DNA of 64,000 bases, taken from NCBI GenBank assembly GCA_010912705.1, contig POWB01000023.1, positions 1-64,000 on the forward strand, given 5' to 3'. Source of the DNA: Halochromatium sp. Lineage in GTDB: Bacteria; Pseudomonadota; Gammaproteobacteria; Chromatiales; Chromatiaceae. Made by a program: the position numbers and the translations under genes. This document shows, one piece after another, positions 42,739 to 50,813 of the stretch. The notes below the pieces were generated by a model, which had not been told where the DNA came from, did no database searches, and saw only the letters and a list, made by a program, of their open reading frames with translations. Every line of letters begins with the position of its first letter. The first letter of the stretch is position 1.

Positions 42739-45432
42739 ATGCGACTCTCCGATGTCGACCAGCTTTTCGTCCCTGATGCGGTGGCCGTGTTTGGCGCCAG
42801 TGATCGCGAGGGCTCGGTGGGCGCCATGGTCTATCGCAACGTCCTCGCTGGTGGCTTCAAGGGGCCTTGCTATCCGATCAACCCGAAGTATGAGACGGTT
42901 GATGGCCAGCCCTGCTGGAAGGATCTGGCCGCGCTCGATAAGCATGTGGATCTGGCGTTGATCGCGACCCCAGCCGCGGCGGTGCCAGGCATCTTGGATC
43001 AGTGCGGTGAATTTGGGGTGCGCGCGGCGGTGGTCCATTCGGCCGGTTTCTCCGAGCAGGGCGAGCAGGGCAGTGCGCTGCAGGAGCGCCTAGTGGAGGC
43101 GGCGCGGCGTAACCGCATACGGGTGCTGGGGCCGAATTGCCTGGGCGTGATGCGGCCTTCGCATGGGCTCAACGCAACCTTCGGCAACGAGCTGCCACGC
43201 GCTGGCAACGTTGCCCTGGTGTCGCAGTCGGGGGCGGTTTGCACCGCGATGTTGGATCGCTCCGGGCCGCGTCGGCTGGGCTTCTCGGCGGTGGTCTCGC
43301 TCGGTGCCGCGGCCGATGTGGATTTTGGCGATATCCTCGATTATCTGGCGCTCGATCCGCAGACCCAGAGCATCCTGCTCTATGTCGAGGGGGTGCGCGA
43401 CGCGCGTCGCTTTATGAGCGGTCTGCGGGCGGCAGCGCGGCTGAAGCCGGTGGTGGTGGTCAAGACCGGCCGGCATCCGGCAGGCTCGCGTGCGGCGCGC
43501 TCGCATACTGGGGCTTGGGTTGGCTCCTCGGAGGTCTTTCGTGCCGTGCTCGAGCGCGGCGGCGCGGTGCAGGTGGAGCGGCTGGCGCAGCTGTTTGCGG
43601 CGGCGCAGGTGTTCGGCGCCGGGCGTCGGCTCGCGGGCAATCGCATTGCAGTGATCACCAATGGCGGTGGTCCAGGGGTGTTGGCGGCGGATCGGGCGGT
43701 GGATCATGGGCTGTCCTTGGCTGAGCTGAGCGAGGAGACGCGCACCAAGCTTGAGCAGGCACTACCGGATCATTGGTCGCACGGGAACCCCGTCGATGTG
43801 ATGGGCGATGGCTCGGCGCAGCGTTATCGCGATGCCCTCGAGGCCTGCCTCGCGGACGCGGGCGTCGACGGCGTGATCGCCTTGATGGCACCCTTGGCGA
43901 CCAGTGATCCGACCACCGTAGCGACCGAGGTGATCGAGGTCGCGAAGAAGACCCGCAAGCCGGTGTTGACCTGCTGGATGGGCGAGAGCCGGGTGGCCGA
44001 GGCGCAGGCGCTGTTTGCCGAGCATGGCGTGCCGCATTTCGAGTCGCCTGAGGTGGCGGTGGATGCGATGTCGTTCCTCGCCGAGCAGCGTCGCAATCGG
44101 ATGCTGCTGATGCAGTCGCCGGGGCCGCTGTCGCAGCAGTTGGGGCCTGATATCGAGGGCGCGCGGCTGATCATCGAGGGCGTGATGGCCGAGGGCCGCA
44201 AGGTGCTCGGCAGCATCGAGGCCAAGGCGGTGCTCTCGGCATTTCGCATCAACAGCACCCAGGCGGTGCTGGCGCGCTCGCCGAACGAGGCGCTGATCGC
44301 TGCTGAGTCGCTCGGCTTCCCCGTGGTGATCAAGATCAATTCGCCGGATATCCGCTATAAATCCGATGTCGACGGCGTGCGGCTGGGCTTAAGCGACGCG
44401 CAGAGTATCCGCCGTGCCTACTCCGAGCTGACGGAGCGGGCGCAGAAGCTGCGGCCACAGGCGCAGATCCAGGGCGTGACGGTCGAGCACATGGTGCCGA
44501 CCCGTGCCGCGCGTGAGCTGATGGTGAAGGTGGTGCGCGATCCGATCTTCGGGCCGGTGATCAGCTTCGGCGCCGGTGGCACCGATATGCAGGTGCTCGA
44601 GGATAAGGCGCTCGGCCTGCCGCCGCTCAATGCCTTCATCATCCAGACCATGATCGAGCACACGCGGGTGGCGCGGCTGATGGGCGCTTACAGCAATATG
44701 CCGCCGATGAATCGGCAAGCGCTGTCGCGCATCCTGCAGCGGGTCTCGGAGATGGTCTGTGAGCTGCCGGAGATCATCGAGCTCGAAATCAACCCACTGA
44801 TCGGCAATGATCTTGACGTGATCGCAGTCGATGCGCGGATTCAGGTCGAGTACCCGCCACCACAGATGCCGGTCTATGGGCACATGGCGATTCATCCCTA
44901 TCCGCAGCATCTCATCGAGCGCGTGCCATTGCCGGATGGCACCGATCTGACCATTCGCCCGATCCGCCCCGAGGATGCGCAGATGGAGCAGGACTTCGTC
45001 CGTGGCCTCTCCGATCAGACCAAGTATTTCCGCTTCATGCAGACCATCAAGGAGCTGTCGCCGGAGATGCTGGTGCGCTTCACTCAGATCGATTACGACC
45101 GCGAGATGGCGCTGATTGGGGTGGTCCGCCCGCAGGGTGAGGATGGGGTTGGCCCTGAGCTGGAGGTTGGTGTTGCGCGCTACATGGCGCATCCGGGTGG
45201 CGACACCTGCGAGTTCGCGATCGTGGTCTCGGATGCCAGCCGTCGGCGAGGGATTGGTGCCCGGCTGATGCGCTCGCTGATGCAGAATGCGCGGAATAAG
45301 GGGTTGCGGATCATGGAAGGTGAGGTCTTGAGCGCGAATTCACGGATGCTGGCGCTGGTGAAGTCGCTCGGTTTTCGTATTGAGACCGACCGTAATGATC
45401 CGACTGTGAAGCTGGTGTCGAAGGTGTTGTGA
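42739..45432 (+). CDS. Protein lysine acetyltransferase (ADP-forming acyl-CoA synthetase-like-GNAT fusion, PatZ type)
   Basis: This 897-residue protein has the same layout as PatZ/Pka/YfiQ. The CoA-binding domain has AVFGASDREGSVGAMVYRN and the ligase-like domain has LVSQSGAVCTAMLD. The ATP-grasp part is VVIKINSPDIRYKSDVDGVRLGL and ISFGAGGTDMQVLED. The C-terminal GNAT domain (LTIRPIRPEDAQMEQDF, RRRGIGARLMRSLMQNA) acetylates target lysines such as that of acetyl-CoA synthetase. The start is set by AGGAGG 10 nt upstream of 42739. It is divergent from the deacetylase gene, so writer and eraser of lysine acetylation are adjacent. Confidence 0.93.
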   Translation: MRLSDVDQLFVPDAVAVFGASDREGSVGAMVYRNVLAGGFKGPCYPINPKYETVDGQPCWKDLAALDKHVDLALIATPAAAVPGILDQCGEFGVRAAVVHSAGFSEQGEQGSALQERLVEAARRNRIRVLGPNCLGVMRPSHGLNATFGNELPRAGNVALVSQSGAVCTAMLDRSGPRRLGFSAVVSLGAAADVDFGDILDYLALDPQTQSILLYVEGVRDARRFMSGLRAAARLKPVVVVKTGRHPAGSRAARSHTGAWVGSSEVFRAVLERGGAVQVERLAQLFAAAQVFGAGRRLAGNRIAVITNGGGPGVLAADRAVDHGLSLAELSEETRTKLEQALPDHWSHGNPVDVMGDGSAQRYRDALEACLADAGVDGVIALMAPLATSDPTTVATEVIEVAKKTRKPVLTCWMGESRVAEAQALFAEHGVPHFESPEVAVDAMSFLAEQRRNRMLLMQSPGPLSQQLGPDIEGARLIIEGVMAEGRKVLGSIEAKAVLSAFRINSTQAVLARSPNEALIAAESLGFPVVIKINSPDIRYKSDVDGVRLGLSDAQSIRRAYSELTERAQKLRPQAQIQGVTVEHMVPTRAARELMVKVVRDPIFGPVISFGAGGTDMQVLEDKALGLPPLNAFIIQTMIEHTRVARLMGAYSNMPPMNRQALSRILQRVSEMVCELPEIIELEINPLIGNDLDVIAVDARIQVEYPPPQMPVYGHMAIHPYPQHLIERVPLPDGTDLTIRPIRPEDAQMEQDFVRGLSDQTKYFRFMQTIKELSPEMLVRFTQIDYDREMALIGVVRPQGEDGVGPELEVGVARYMAHPGGDTCEFAIVVSDASRRRGIGARLMRSLMQNARNKGLRIMEGEVLSANSRMLALVKSLGFRIETDRNDPTVKLVSKVL

Positions 45433-45434
45433 GT

Positions 45435-45457
45435 GGGCTGGCATCCATTGCCAGCCC
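45435..45457. terminator. Perfect hairpin between convergent genes
   Basis: GGGCTGGCA (45435-45443) and TGCCAGCCC (45449-45457) form a 9-bp perfect stem with a TCCAT loop, 2 bp after the acetyltransferase stop and 37 bp before the end of the convergent sbtB gene. No strong T-tract follows, but position and stability fit a bidirectional terminator. Confidence 0.6.
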
Positions 45458-45493
45458 GGGCCTTCTGCGGTTTATAGGATCAGGTTTACAGGA

Positions 45494-45808
45494 TCACAGG
45501 CTGTGCGCATAGAGGACCTCAACCCGTCCGATATGGATGATGCCGGAGAAGTTGTCGAAGTACTTCTCGGCGACCTGCTTGGCAATCGTCCGGGCGACGT
45601 CCTCGCTCGCGGTGATGACCTCGATCTTGATGTTCGAGTAGGTGTCCGAGACGGTGGGTTGACCTGGAGACGGGGTGTTGCGGCTACCGACGCCACCCGC
45701 GTCCATCACGGTGTAGCCGGTGGCCCCTGCTGCGCGGATGATCTTGGTGACCTTAGACAGCAGCACCTTCTCGGTGATGATCACGAGCTTCGTGGCCATT
45801 TGTGTCAT
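45494..45808 (-). CDS. sbtB: PII-like protein SbtB, regulator of bicarbonate uptake
   Basis: This 104-residue ferredoxin-fold protein resembles PII-like SbtB: KLVIITEKVLLSKVTKIIRAAGATGYTVMDAGG, then SNIKIEVITASEDVARTIAKQV and FSGIIHIGRVEVL. SbtB trimers bind adenine nucleotides (ATP, ADP, AMP, cAMP) and close SbtA. The C-terminal CGPxGC redox loop of cyanobacterial SbtB is missing. Gene order sbtA-sbtB is standard, with 74 bp between them. The ATG at 45808 follows AGAGGT; a second in-frame ATG lies at 45799. A small hairpin (ATACC-AAGA-GGTAT) overlaps the Shine-Dalgarno. Confidence 0.9.
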   Translation of the reverse strand: MTQMATKLVIITEKVLLSKVTKIIRAAGATGYTVMDAGGVGSRNTPSPGQPTVSDTYSNIKIEVITASEDVARTIAKQVAEKYFDNFSGIIHIGRVEVLYAHSL

Positions 45809-45882
45809 GACTTGATACCTCTTGGTATGAATCGCGGTGTGGATCGACGGGCCGAGTGCCTTCGGCCCCTCCGTGTGGTGCG

Positions 45883-46887
45883 TCAGGCCCCGAAGACTAA
45901 CTGCGCCAAGCCGATGTAGAGCGGGATGCCGATAGCAATCGCGACAGGGGTGCCGATACTCGTCGATGAGCCGATATAGGACGATGGGTTGGCCGTTGGG
46001 ATACCGGCACGCAGTGTTGGCGGCCCGGAGATATCGGAGCTCGAGCCGGCGATGATCGCAAGCAGCACGACGCCGCCTGGGCTAAACCCGGTCAGCACAT
46101 GGGCGATATAGCCGAGGCCGAACGCGATGAGGCCATTCATCAAGGGAGCGACAGCGGCGTAGACGGCAAACCAATGCGCCACGCGGCGAAGCTCGTTCAA
46201 TCGTGCATAGGCCTCGATGCCCATGATCAGCATCAACACCGACAGCAGACCGCGGAAGAGTGGCTCGTAGAAGCTGTCGAAGACCTTTTCAGGATTGGTG
46301 AATAGGCCAAGGGTGATCCCCAGCAACAACGCCGACAGGGCCGGGCCTTGCAGACTTTCCTTGACGATGGGCCAAATTGCCACCTTTTCGCCAGAGCCGT
46401 CCTTCTTTTTCAGGTAGACGCTAGCAAGCACGATGGCCAGGACCAGGGCCGGGATGTCCATGAAGGGGTACAGCGCCACGGCCCAGGGCTCGTAGCTGAT
46501 GCCTTCGGATTCCAACACGACCGTCCCAGCGGCGAGTGTCGACCCGCTGACGGCGCCGAACAGGCCGGCGGTTGCGATCCCGTCTTCAGTGCGGATACCG
46601 GGCAGCAAGGCCAGCGTGTAGCGACCGATCACGACCGTCAGACAGCCCACGACCACCGCGAAAAACGCGGGGAGCAGCATGGCCCCGATATCCGCATCGC
46701 CGATCGCCATGCCGCCCTTAAGGCCCACTTTCAATAGCAGCATGAAGACGATGAACTTGTAGATGGCATCAGGGATCGTCAGCCGTGAGCCAAGCGCGGC
46801 GATCAGGATGCCTCCCAACAGGAATGCCAAGGTTGGCGATTGCAGCTGGTGCAAAAATCGCGCACCGAAATCGAGTAATAGCTCCAC
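45883..46887 (-). CDS. sbtA: Sodium-dependent bicarbonate transporter SbtA
   Basis: This 334-residue inner-membrane protein has about ten helices in two inverted halves. FGAVSGSTLAAGTVVLE and AGSSSDISGPPTLRAGIPTANPSSYIGSSTSIGTPVAI are the bicarbonate/Na+-site motifs of SbtA. It is a high-affinity Na+/HCO3- symporter feeding carboxysomes or Rubisco. The GTG start has GAGGAG about 8 nt upstream. It heads the sbtA-sbtB unit; the 345-bp upstream region carries A+T-rich repeats. Confidence 0.94.
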   Translation of the reverse strand: MELLLDFGARFLHQLQSPTLAFLLGGILIAALGSRLTIPDAIYKFIVFMLLLKVGLKGGMAIGDADIGAMLLPAFFAVVVGCLTVVIGRYTLALLPGIRTEDGIATAGLFGAVSGSTLAAGTVVLESEGISYEPWAVALYPFMDIPALVLAIVLASVYLKKKDGSGEKVAIWPIVKESLQGPALSALLLGITLGLFTNPEKVFDSFYEPLFRGLLSVLMLIMGIEAYARLNELRRVAHWFAVYAAVAPLMNGLIAFGLGYIAHVLTGFSPGGVVLLAIIAGSSSDISGPPTLRAGIPTANPSSYIGSSTSIGTPVAIAIGIPLYIGLAQLVFGA

Positions 46888-47232
46888 GTTCTTTACTCCT
46901 CGTTGTCTGCGCTTCTGGCAACGTCACCTTGCCATGGCGACGGCCTGCCAACTGCGCTGTTAAGGCGGCCCTTCGATGCGATTCCCCATTTGGGTCACCT
47001 GGGATCGGCCATCACGGCCACGAGAGGGATGATGTGGGCAGTCTGCCTCGATCGGTTATCGGACTTTACTGGTTAAATCATCGACTAAAATCGATAGATT
47101 CGTTAAATCCGATAGATTGAGCTTAAATTCCGAATGCGGTTGCCTGACGCTGTCCGCATGTTCAATGGCAGCCGGTTGTGCTGACCGGGCTAGCACTTCA
47201 CGGGATCTTGGGGTTTGAGCAACGAAGGTGAG
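46888..47232. other. sbtA upstream region
   Basis: This 345-bp gap holds no convincing gene. Its middle (about 47050-47130) is conspicuously A+T-rich against the G+C-rich surroundings and carries the direct repeats described separately. It should contain the sbtAB promoter on the minus strand and possibly one for the small ORF at 47233. Confidence 0.5.
47072..47129. promoter_or_regulatory. A+T-rich direct repeats upstream of sbtA, candidate regulator sites
   Basis: GTTAAATC occurs at 47072-47079 and 47102-47109, with the near copy CTTAAATT at 47122-47129. CGATAGATT occurs at 47092-47100 and 47110-47118, 18 bp apart. The interleaved repeats lie 185-245 bp upstream of the sbtA start. T-rich/A-rich half sites of this kind suit LysR-type activators such as CbbR or CcmR, which control CO2-fixation genes, but no regulator gene is in the window. 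Confidence 0.45.
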
Positions 47233-47604
47233 ATGACGATGAAGCAGATGCCAATCGGGCGAGGATTCGCAGGCCCAGTGCTCGCTGGACTGATCCTGAC
47301 TGATGCAGCAAGTGCTGCAAGCGATGCGCTGAAATACTATCCGACGTCGGTGGCACCGACCTTGCCTACCCCAAGCGCGGTGAGTGCGATGCGAGGGGAT
47401 GCGCCGCGCGGCATCCTGGCGGTGCTGCAGTCGGCTTATCGCCGCTCGGTTGGACAGGGATGGTCTGGACGACAGTCGCACCGGCGCCTAGGCCTGGCAT
47501 TGTCGGGGCATCATCCAGAGCGCCAGTCGGCACCACTCGATCAGCGTTGCGGATTCCGAAAAACGCTGACGAGTGATACCGAGGCCCAAGCTGAGGTTGG
47601 TTAG
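47233..47604 (+). CDS. Hypothetical small protein with possible signal peptide
   Basis: The frame encodes about 123 residues. The N-terminus (PIGRGFAGPVLAGLILTDAASAASD) looks like a weak signal peptide, and GAAGGTGAG precedes the ATG. The C-terminal half is Arg-rich and unlike a folded domain. No homologue was recognised. Its end overlaps the SulP gene end by 4 bp on the opposite strand. It may be spurious. Confidence 0.3.
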   Translation: MTMKQMPIGRGFAGPVLAGLILTDAASAASDALKYYPTSVAPTLPTPSAVSAMRGDAPRGILAVLQSAYRRSVGQGWSGRQSHRRLGLALSGHHPERQSAPLDQRCGFRKTLTSDTEAQAEVG

Positions 47605-49289
47605 GCTTGCTGGGCCTGGCCGGCACGGTCTGAGACGGCGCGCTTGAGTGCATCCGAGCGGTTATCGATCCAGTGGGAGGCGGGTACCACAGCGGCAAGT
47701 CCTAAGTTCGACAAGCGCTTGCGCGGTTGCTCTCCGACGCCGGCAAAGTACAGGCGGCAGCCATGCTCGACGGCCTCGCGAACCACCGTCTCGACGGCGA
47801 GCGAGGTGGTCACGCCGATGTGTGGGACCTCGCTGAGGTCAATCACCAAGGAGCGTGCGGCTAGTAGATCATTTTGTTGGCGCGTGACCGCTTTAGCGGC
47901 GCCAAAGATCAGTGGGCCACTGAGGCAGAGCATGACCACGCCGTTACTTGGATCACGCAAGATACGCACATCCTCCGGCGAGGCATCGGGGCAGTCGAGG
48001 CCGTCTTCGGCGTCTGGCAGGCCGAGCACGCGTACGCCCTCTGACTGCAGATCGGCCAGTCGGCGGATGGTCAGGACGTTAGCAACAAAGAGCCCAATGC
48101 CGACCGCGGTGATCAGGTCGACGAAGACCGTCATCAGGATGACGCCATACATGATCAGGGCGCCGCGGATTGAGACCTTGTGTGCACGACGCAGGAAGCC
48201 CCAGTCGATGATGTCGATGCCGACTTTGATCGCGATGCCGGCGAGTACGGCCTTCGGGATCGGCTCGACCAGCGCGCTAGCACCGAAGACGACGACGCCG
48301 AGGACTAAGGCGCGGGTCAGACCCGAAAGGGCGGTGCGGCCACCGGTCTGGATGTTGACGACGGTGCCCATGGTCGCGCCAGCGCCGGGTAGGCCGCCGA
48401 ACAGACCCGAGGCTAGATTGCCGAGGCCCTGGCCCATCAGCTCCTTGTCCGAGTTGTGCTGGGTGCGCGTCAAGCTGTCGGCGATGACCGAGGTGAGCAG
48501 GGCATCGATGGAGCCAAGCAAGGCCAGCACCAGCGCATCGATGACGATGGTCTGCCATTGGTCTGCACTGAAGGTCGGGATCTGTAGGCTGGGTAAGCCG
48601 CCTGGCACTGAGCCGATAGCGCGGTAGGCCTCGCCGGAAAATAACTGTGGTAGCACAAAGATGGCCAGCAGGGTGCCGGCGACCAAGGCCAGTAGCTGCG
48701 GTGGGATAAAGCGCCGTAAGCGCTTTGGCATCAACAGCAGAATCGCTAGCGAGAGCAGACCTAAGGAGGCCTCGGCTGGCTTGATGTTGGCGATAAAGGT
48801 CGGCAGGGCGCTTAACGAGCCGAGCACGCCACCTGGTGGTGAGGCGTAACCGAGCAGTGGCGGTAGCTGGATAATGATGAGGATGAAGCCGATCCCGGAC
48901 ATGAAGCCGGAGATGACCGTGTACGGCATCATCGTCACGTAGCGCCCCAGCTTGAGCACAGCGAACAGCACCTGGAAGACACCGGTGAGCATGACGGTGG
49001 TGAATGCCATCGCCATGCCCTGCTCGGGGTTCGCCGCCATCAAACTGGTGATGACGGCGGTGAACACCACCGTCATCGGTCCCGTAGGCTCCGAGATGAG
49101 GGTTGGCGTGCCGCCGAACAGGGCGGCGAAGAGGCCGATCAAGACCGCGCCATAAAGCCCGGCCTCGGCGCCGGCGCCTGAGGCGACGCCGAAGGCGAGT
49201 GCCATCGGCAGCGCGATTACTGCTGCCGTGACGCCACCGAACAGGTCACCCTTCAGATGTGTGAGATTGATCTGGTTGAAGACTTGCAT
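47601..49289 (-). CDS. SulP-family anion transporter, BicA-like
   Basis: This 562-residue transporter has the SulP membrane domain (GGVTAAVIALPMALAFGVASGAGAEAGLYGA, GPTGPM-like ISEPTGPMTVVFTAV, SLTRTQHNSDKELMGQGLGN) and a cytoplasmic STAS domain from about residue 430 (GVVMLCLSGPLIFGAAKAV, VIDLSEVPHIGVTTSL). Related proteins such as BicA are low-affinity, high-flux Na+/HCO3- symporters; others carry sulfate. Its location beside sbtAB favours bicarbonate. The ATG at 49289 has AGGGAG 6-7 nt upstream, better than the 49322 frame start. Confidence 0.87.
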   Translation of the reverse strand: MQVFNQINLTHLKGDLFGGVTAAVIALPMALAFGVASGAGAEAGLYGAVLIGLFAALFGGTPTLISEPTGPMTVVFTAVITSLMAANPEQGMAMAFTTVMLTGVFQVLFAVLKLGRYVTMMPYTVISGFMSGIGFILIIIQLPPLLGYASPPGGVLGSLSALPTFIANIKPAEASLGLLSLAILLLMPKRLRRFIPPQLLALVAGTLLAIFVLPQLFSGEAYRAIGSVPGGLPSLQIPTFSADQWQTIVIDALVLALLGSIDALLTSVIADSLTRTQHNSDKELMGQGLGNLASGLFGGLPGAGATMGTVVNIQTGGRTALSGLTRALVLGVVVFGASALVEPIPKAVLAGIAIKVGIDIIDWGFLRRAHKVSIRGALIMYGVILMTVFVDLITAVGIGLFVANVLTIRRLADLQSEGVRVLGLPDAEDGLDCPDASPEDVRILRDPSNGVVMLCLSGPLIFGAAKAVTRQQNDLLAARSLVIDLSEVPHIGVTTSLAVETVVREAVEHGCRLYFAGVGEQPRKRLSNLGLAAVVPASHWIDNRSDALKRAVSDRAGQAQQA

Positions 49290-49477
49290 TGGTCTCCCTT
49301 GCCCCCGCAGCGTGGATATCATCTAGTATGCCTAGGGTAATGGTTATGGCGCAGGAACCGAAATCGAAAAGCCAGATCGGTACGATAGATGATTCTGGTC
49401 GAGCCCAAAGCTAGGCTGCGCGTTATACTGCACAGCATCCTTATTAGTCGATTTTTTCTCACCTTATCACGCTGGAA

Positions 49478-50398
49478 ATGACTCCTATGGGCTGGTCGCG
49501 GTCGTTGTTCTCCTCTCTGATTCTAGGCTGGCTGCTGACTGCTGGACCTGCCTTTGGCCAGGCCGATCCCAATGCTTGGCGTTTGAGTCTTGATACGGGT
49601 GCCGTGCATCGCTGGCAGACCGATCTCGATGATGCTGGTGAGGTTGGGCTGGATGCCTGGGCAGTCCGTGTCGGGGCCGGCAAAGTGGTCGCGCCGGACT
49701 TGCGTCTAGGACTAAGCGCTGGCTATGGTGAGCGCCACTATCGTTTTTCGGGTGAGAGCGGCTTTGCTGCCCTAAAGCCTTGGTCGAACATCAGACAAGC
49801 GCGGCTGAGTGGTCGCCTGAGCTGGAAGGCGGACGAGCGTTGGAATCTGTTTGCGGTGCCAACGATCCGCTGGTTTGCCGAAGAGGGCGCGGATCTCAGC
49901 GATGGCCAGATTGGCGGCCTACTGGCGGCCGCGAGCTATCGGGTGAGCGATCGCCTGAGCATTGGACCTGGCTTTGGCGTCCTCTCCGAGCTGGAGAATG
50001 AGGTCAATTGGTTCCCGATCTTGGCCATCGATTGGGCGCTTACGGACAATTTGGCGCTGCGCACCGGGCGGGGATTTGCGGCGACCGAAGGGCCAGGGCT
50101 GGTGCTTGACTGGCGCCCCTCGGAGCGCTGGTCGCTATCCCTCGGTGCGCGTTACGAAAAGGCCCGTTTTCGACTGAATGACAAGGGTGTTGCGATGGGT
50201 GGCGTGGGTCAAGAGACCTCGGTGCCGGTCTATCTCGGGGCGACCCGCAGCTTTGGCAGCCATCTGCGCCTGAGTTTGATCGCTGGCGTCGAATTTGCTG
50301 GCGAGCTGCGATTGGAGGATGCCAACGGTGGGCTGCTTGAGAAGTCGCGCTTTGACCCAGCGCCCTTTGGCGGTGCCAGCCTCGATCTGCAATTCTGA
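49478..50398 (+). CDS. Outer-membrane beta-barrel protein of unknown function
   Basis: This 306-residue protein has a signal peptide (LILGWLLTAGPAFGQ), then amphipathic strands throughout and a C-terminal GGASLDLQF ending in Phe. It resembles small uncharacterised outer-membrane proteins with Arg/Trp-rich strands (ALKPWSNIRQARLSGRLSWKA), of the DUF6268 kind. No catalytic motif is apparent. The STAS gene follows 73 bp later on the same strand. Confidence 0.7.
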   Translation: MTPMGWSRSLFSSLILGWLLTAGPAFGQADPNAWRLSLDTGAVHRWQTDLDDAGEVGLDAWAVRVGAGKVVAPDLRLGLSAGYGERHYRFSGESGFAALKPWSNIRQARLSGRLSWKADERWNLFAVPTIRWFAEEGADLSDGQIGGLLAAASYRVSDRLSIGPGFGVLSELENEVNWFPILAIDWALTDNLALRTGRGFAATEGPGLVLDWRPSERWSLSLGARYEKARFRLNDKGVAMGGVGQETSVPVYLGATRSFGSHLRLSLIAGVEFAGELRLEDANGGLLEKSRFDPAPFGGASLDLQF

Positions 50399-50471
50399 GG
50401 GTTTCGATGCCAGGCTTGAGCACCGAGCGGTACCCCTGACTTTCAACCTCTTTGACGACGGAGAATGCTGG

Positions 50472-50813
50472 ATGGATATCCTTGAGGAGACAACCGAAGT
50501 CGCCCTGGTGCTTGTGCCGCAGGGTCGACTCGATAGCCAAACTGCACCGCTGCTCCAAGAGCAGCTGCTGGGGCGTATCGACGCTGCTCCATCGGTGCTC
50601 ATTGACTGCTCGCGGCTAGACTATGTGTCCAGTGCGGGGCTGCGCGTGTTCTTGATGGGCGCAAAACGTTGTCAGCAGTCACAGCGCGCTTTCGCGATCT
50701 GTGGCCTCCAAGACACAGTCAAAGAGGTCTTCGAGATCAGTGGCTTTCTCTCGATACTCAGCTGCTATCCGGATCGTGAGCAGGCGCAGCAGGCGATCTC
50801 AGCGCCGGGGTGA
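50472..50813 (+). CDS. STAS-domain anti-sigma factor antagonist
   Basis: This 113-residue protein is a single STAS domain: VALVLVPQGRLDSQTAP, VLIDCSRLDYVSSAGLRVFLMGAK and the C-terminal VKEVFEISGFLSIL. The Ser in DYVSSAGLR is the usual phosphorylation site of SpoIIAA/RsbV-like antagonists. A cognate kinase and phosphatase are not in the window. The start at 50472 is set by GGAGA upstream. Its 3' end overlaps the convergent glycosyltransferase gene by 15 bp. Confidence 0.87.
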   Translation: MDILEETTEVALVLVPQGRLDSQTAPLLQEQLLGRIDAAPSVLIDCSRLDYVSSAGLRVFLMGAKRCQQSQRAFAICGLQDTVKEVFEISGFLSILSCYPDREQAQQAISAPG

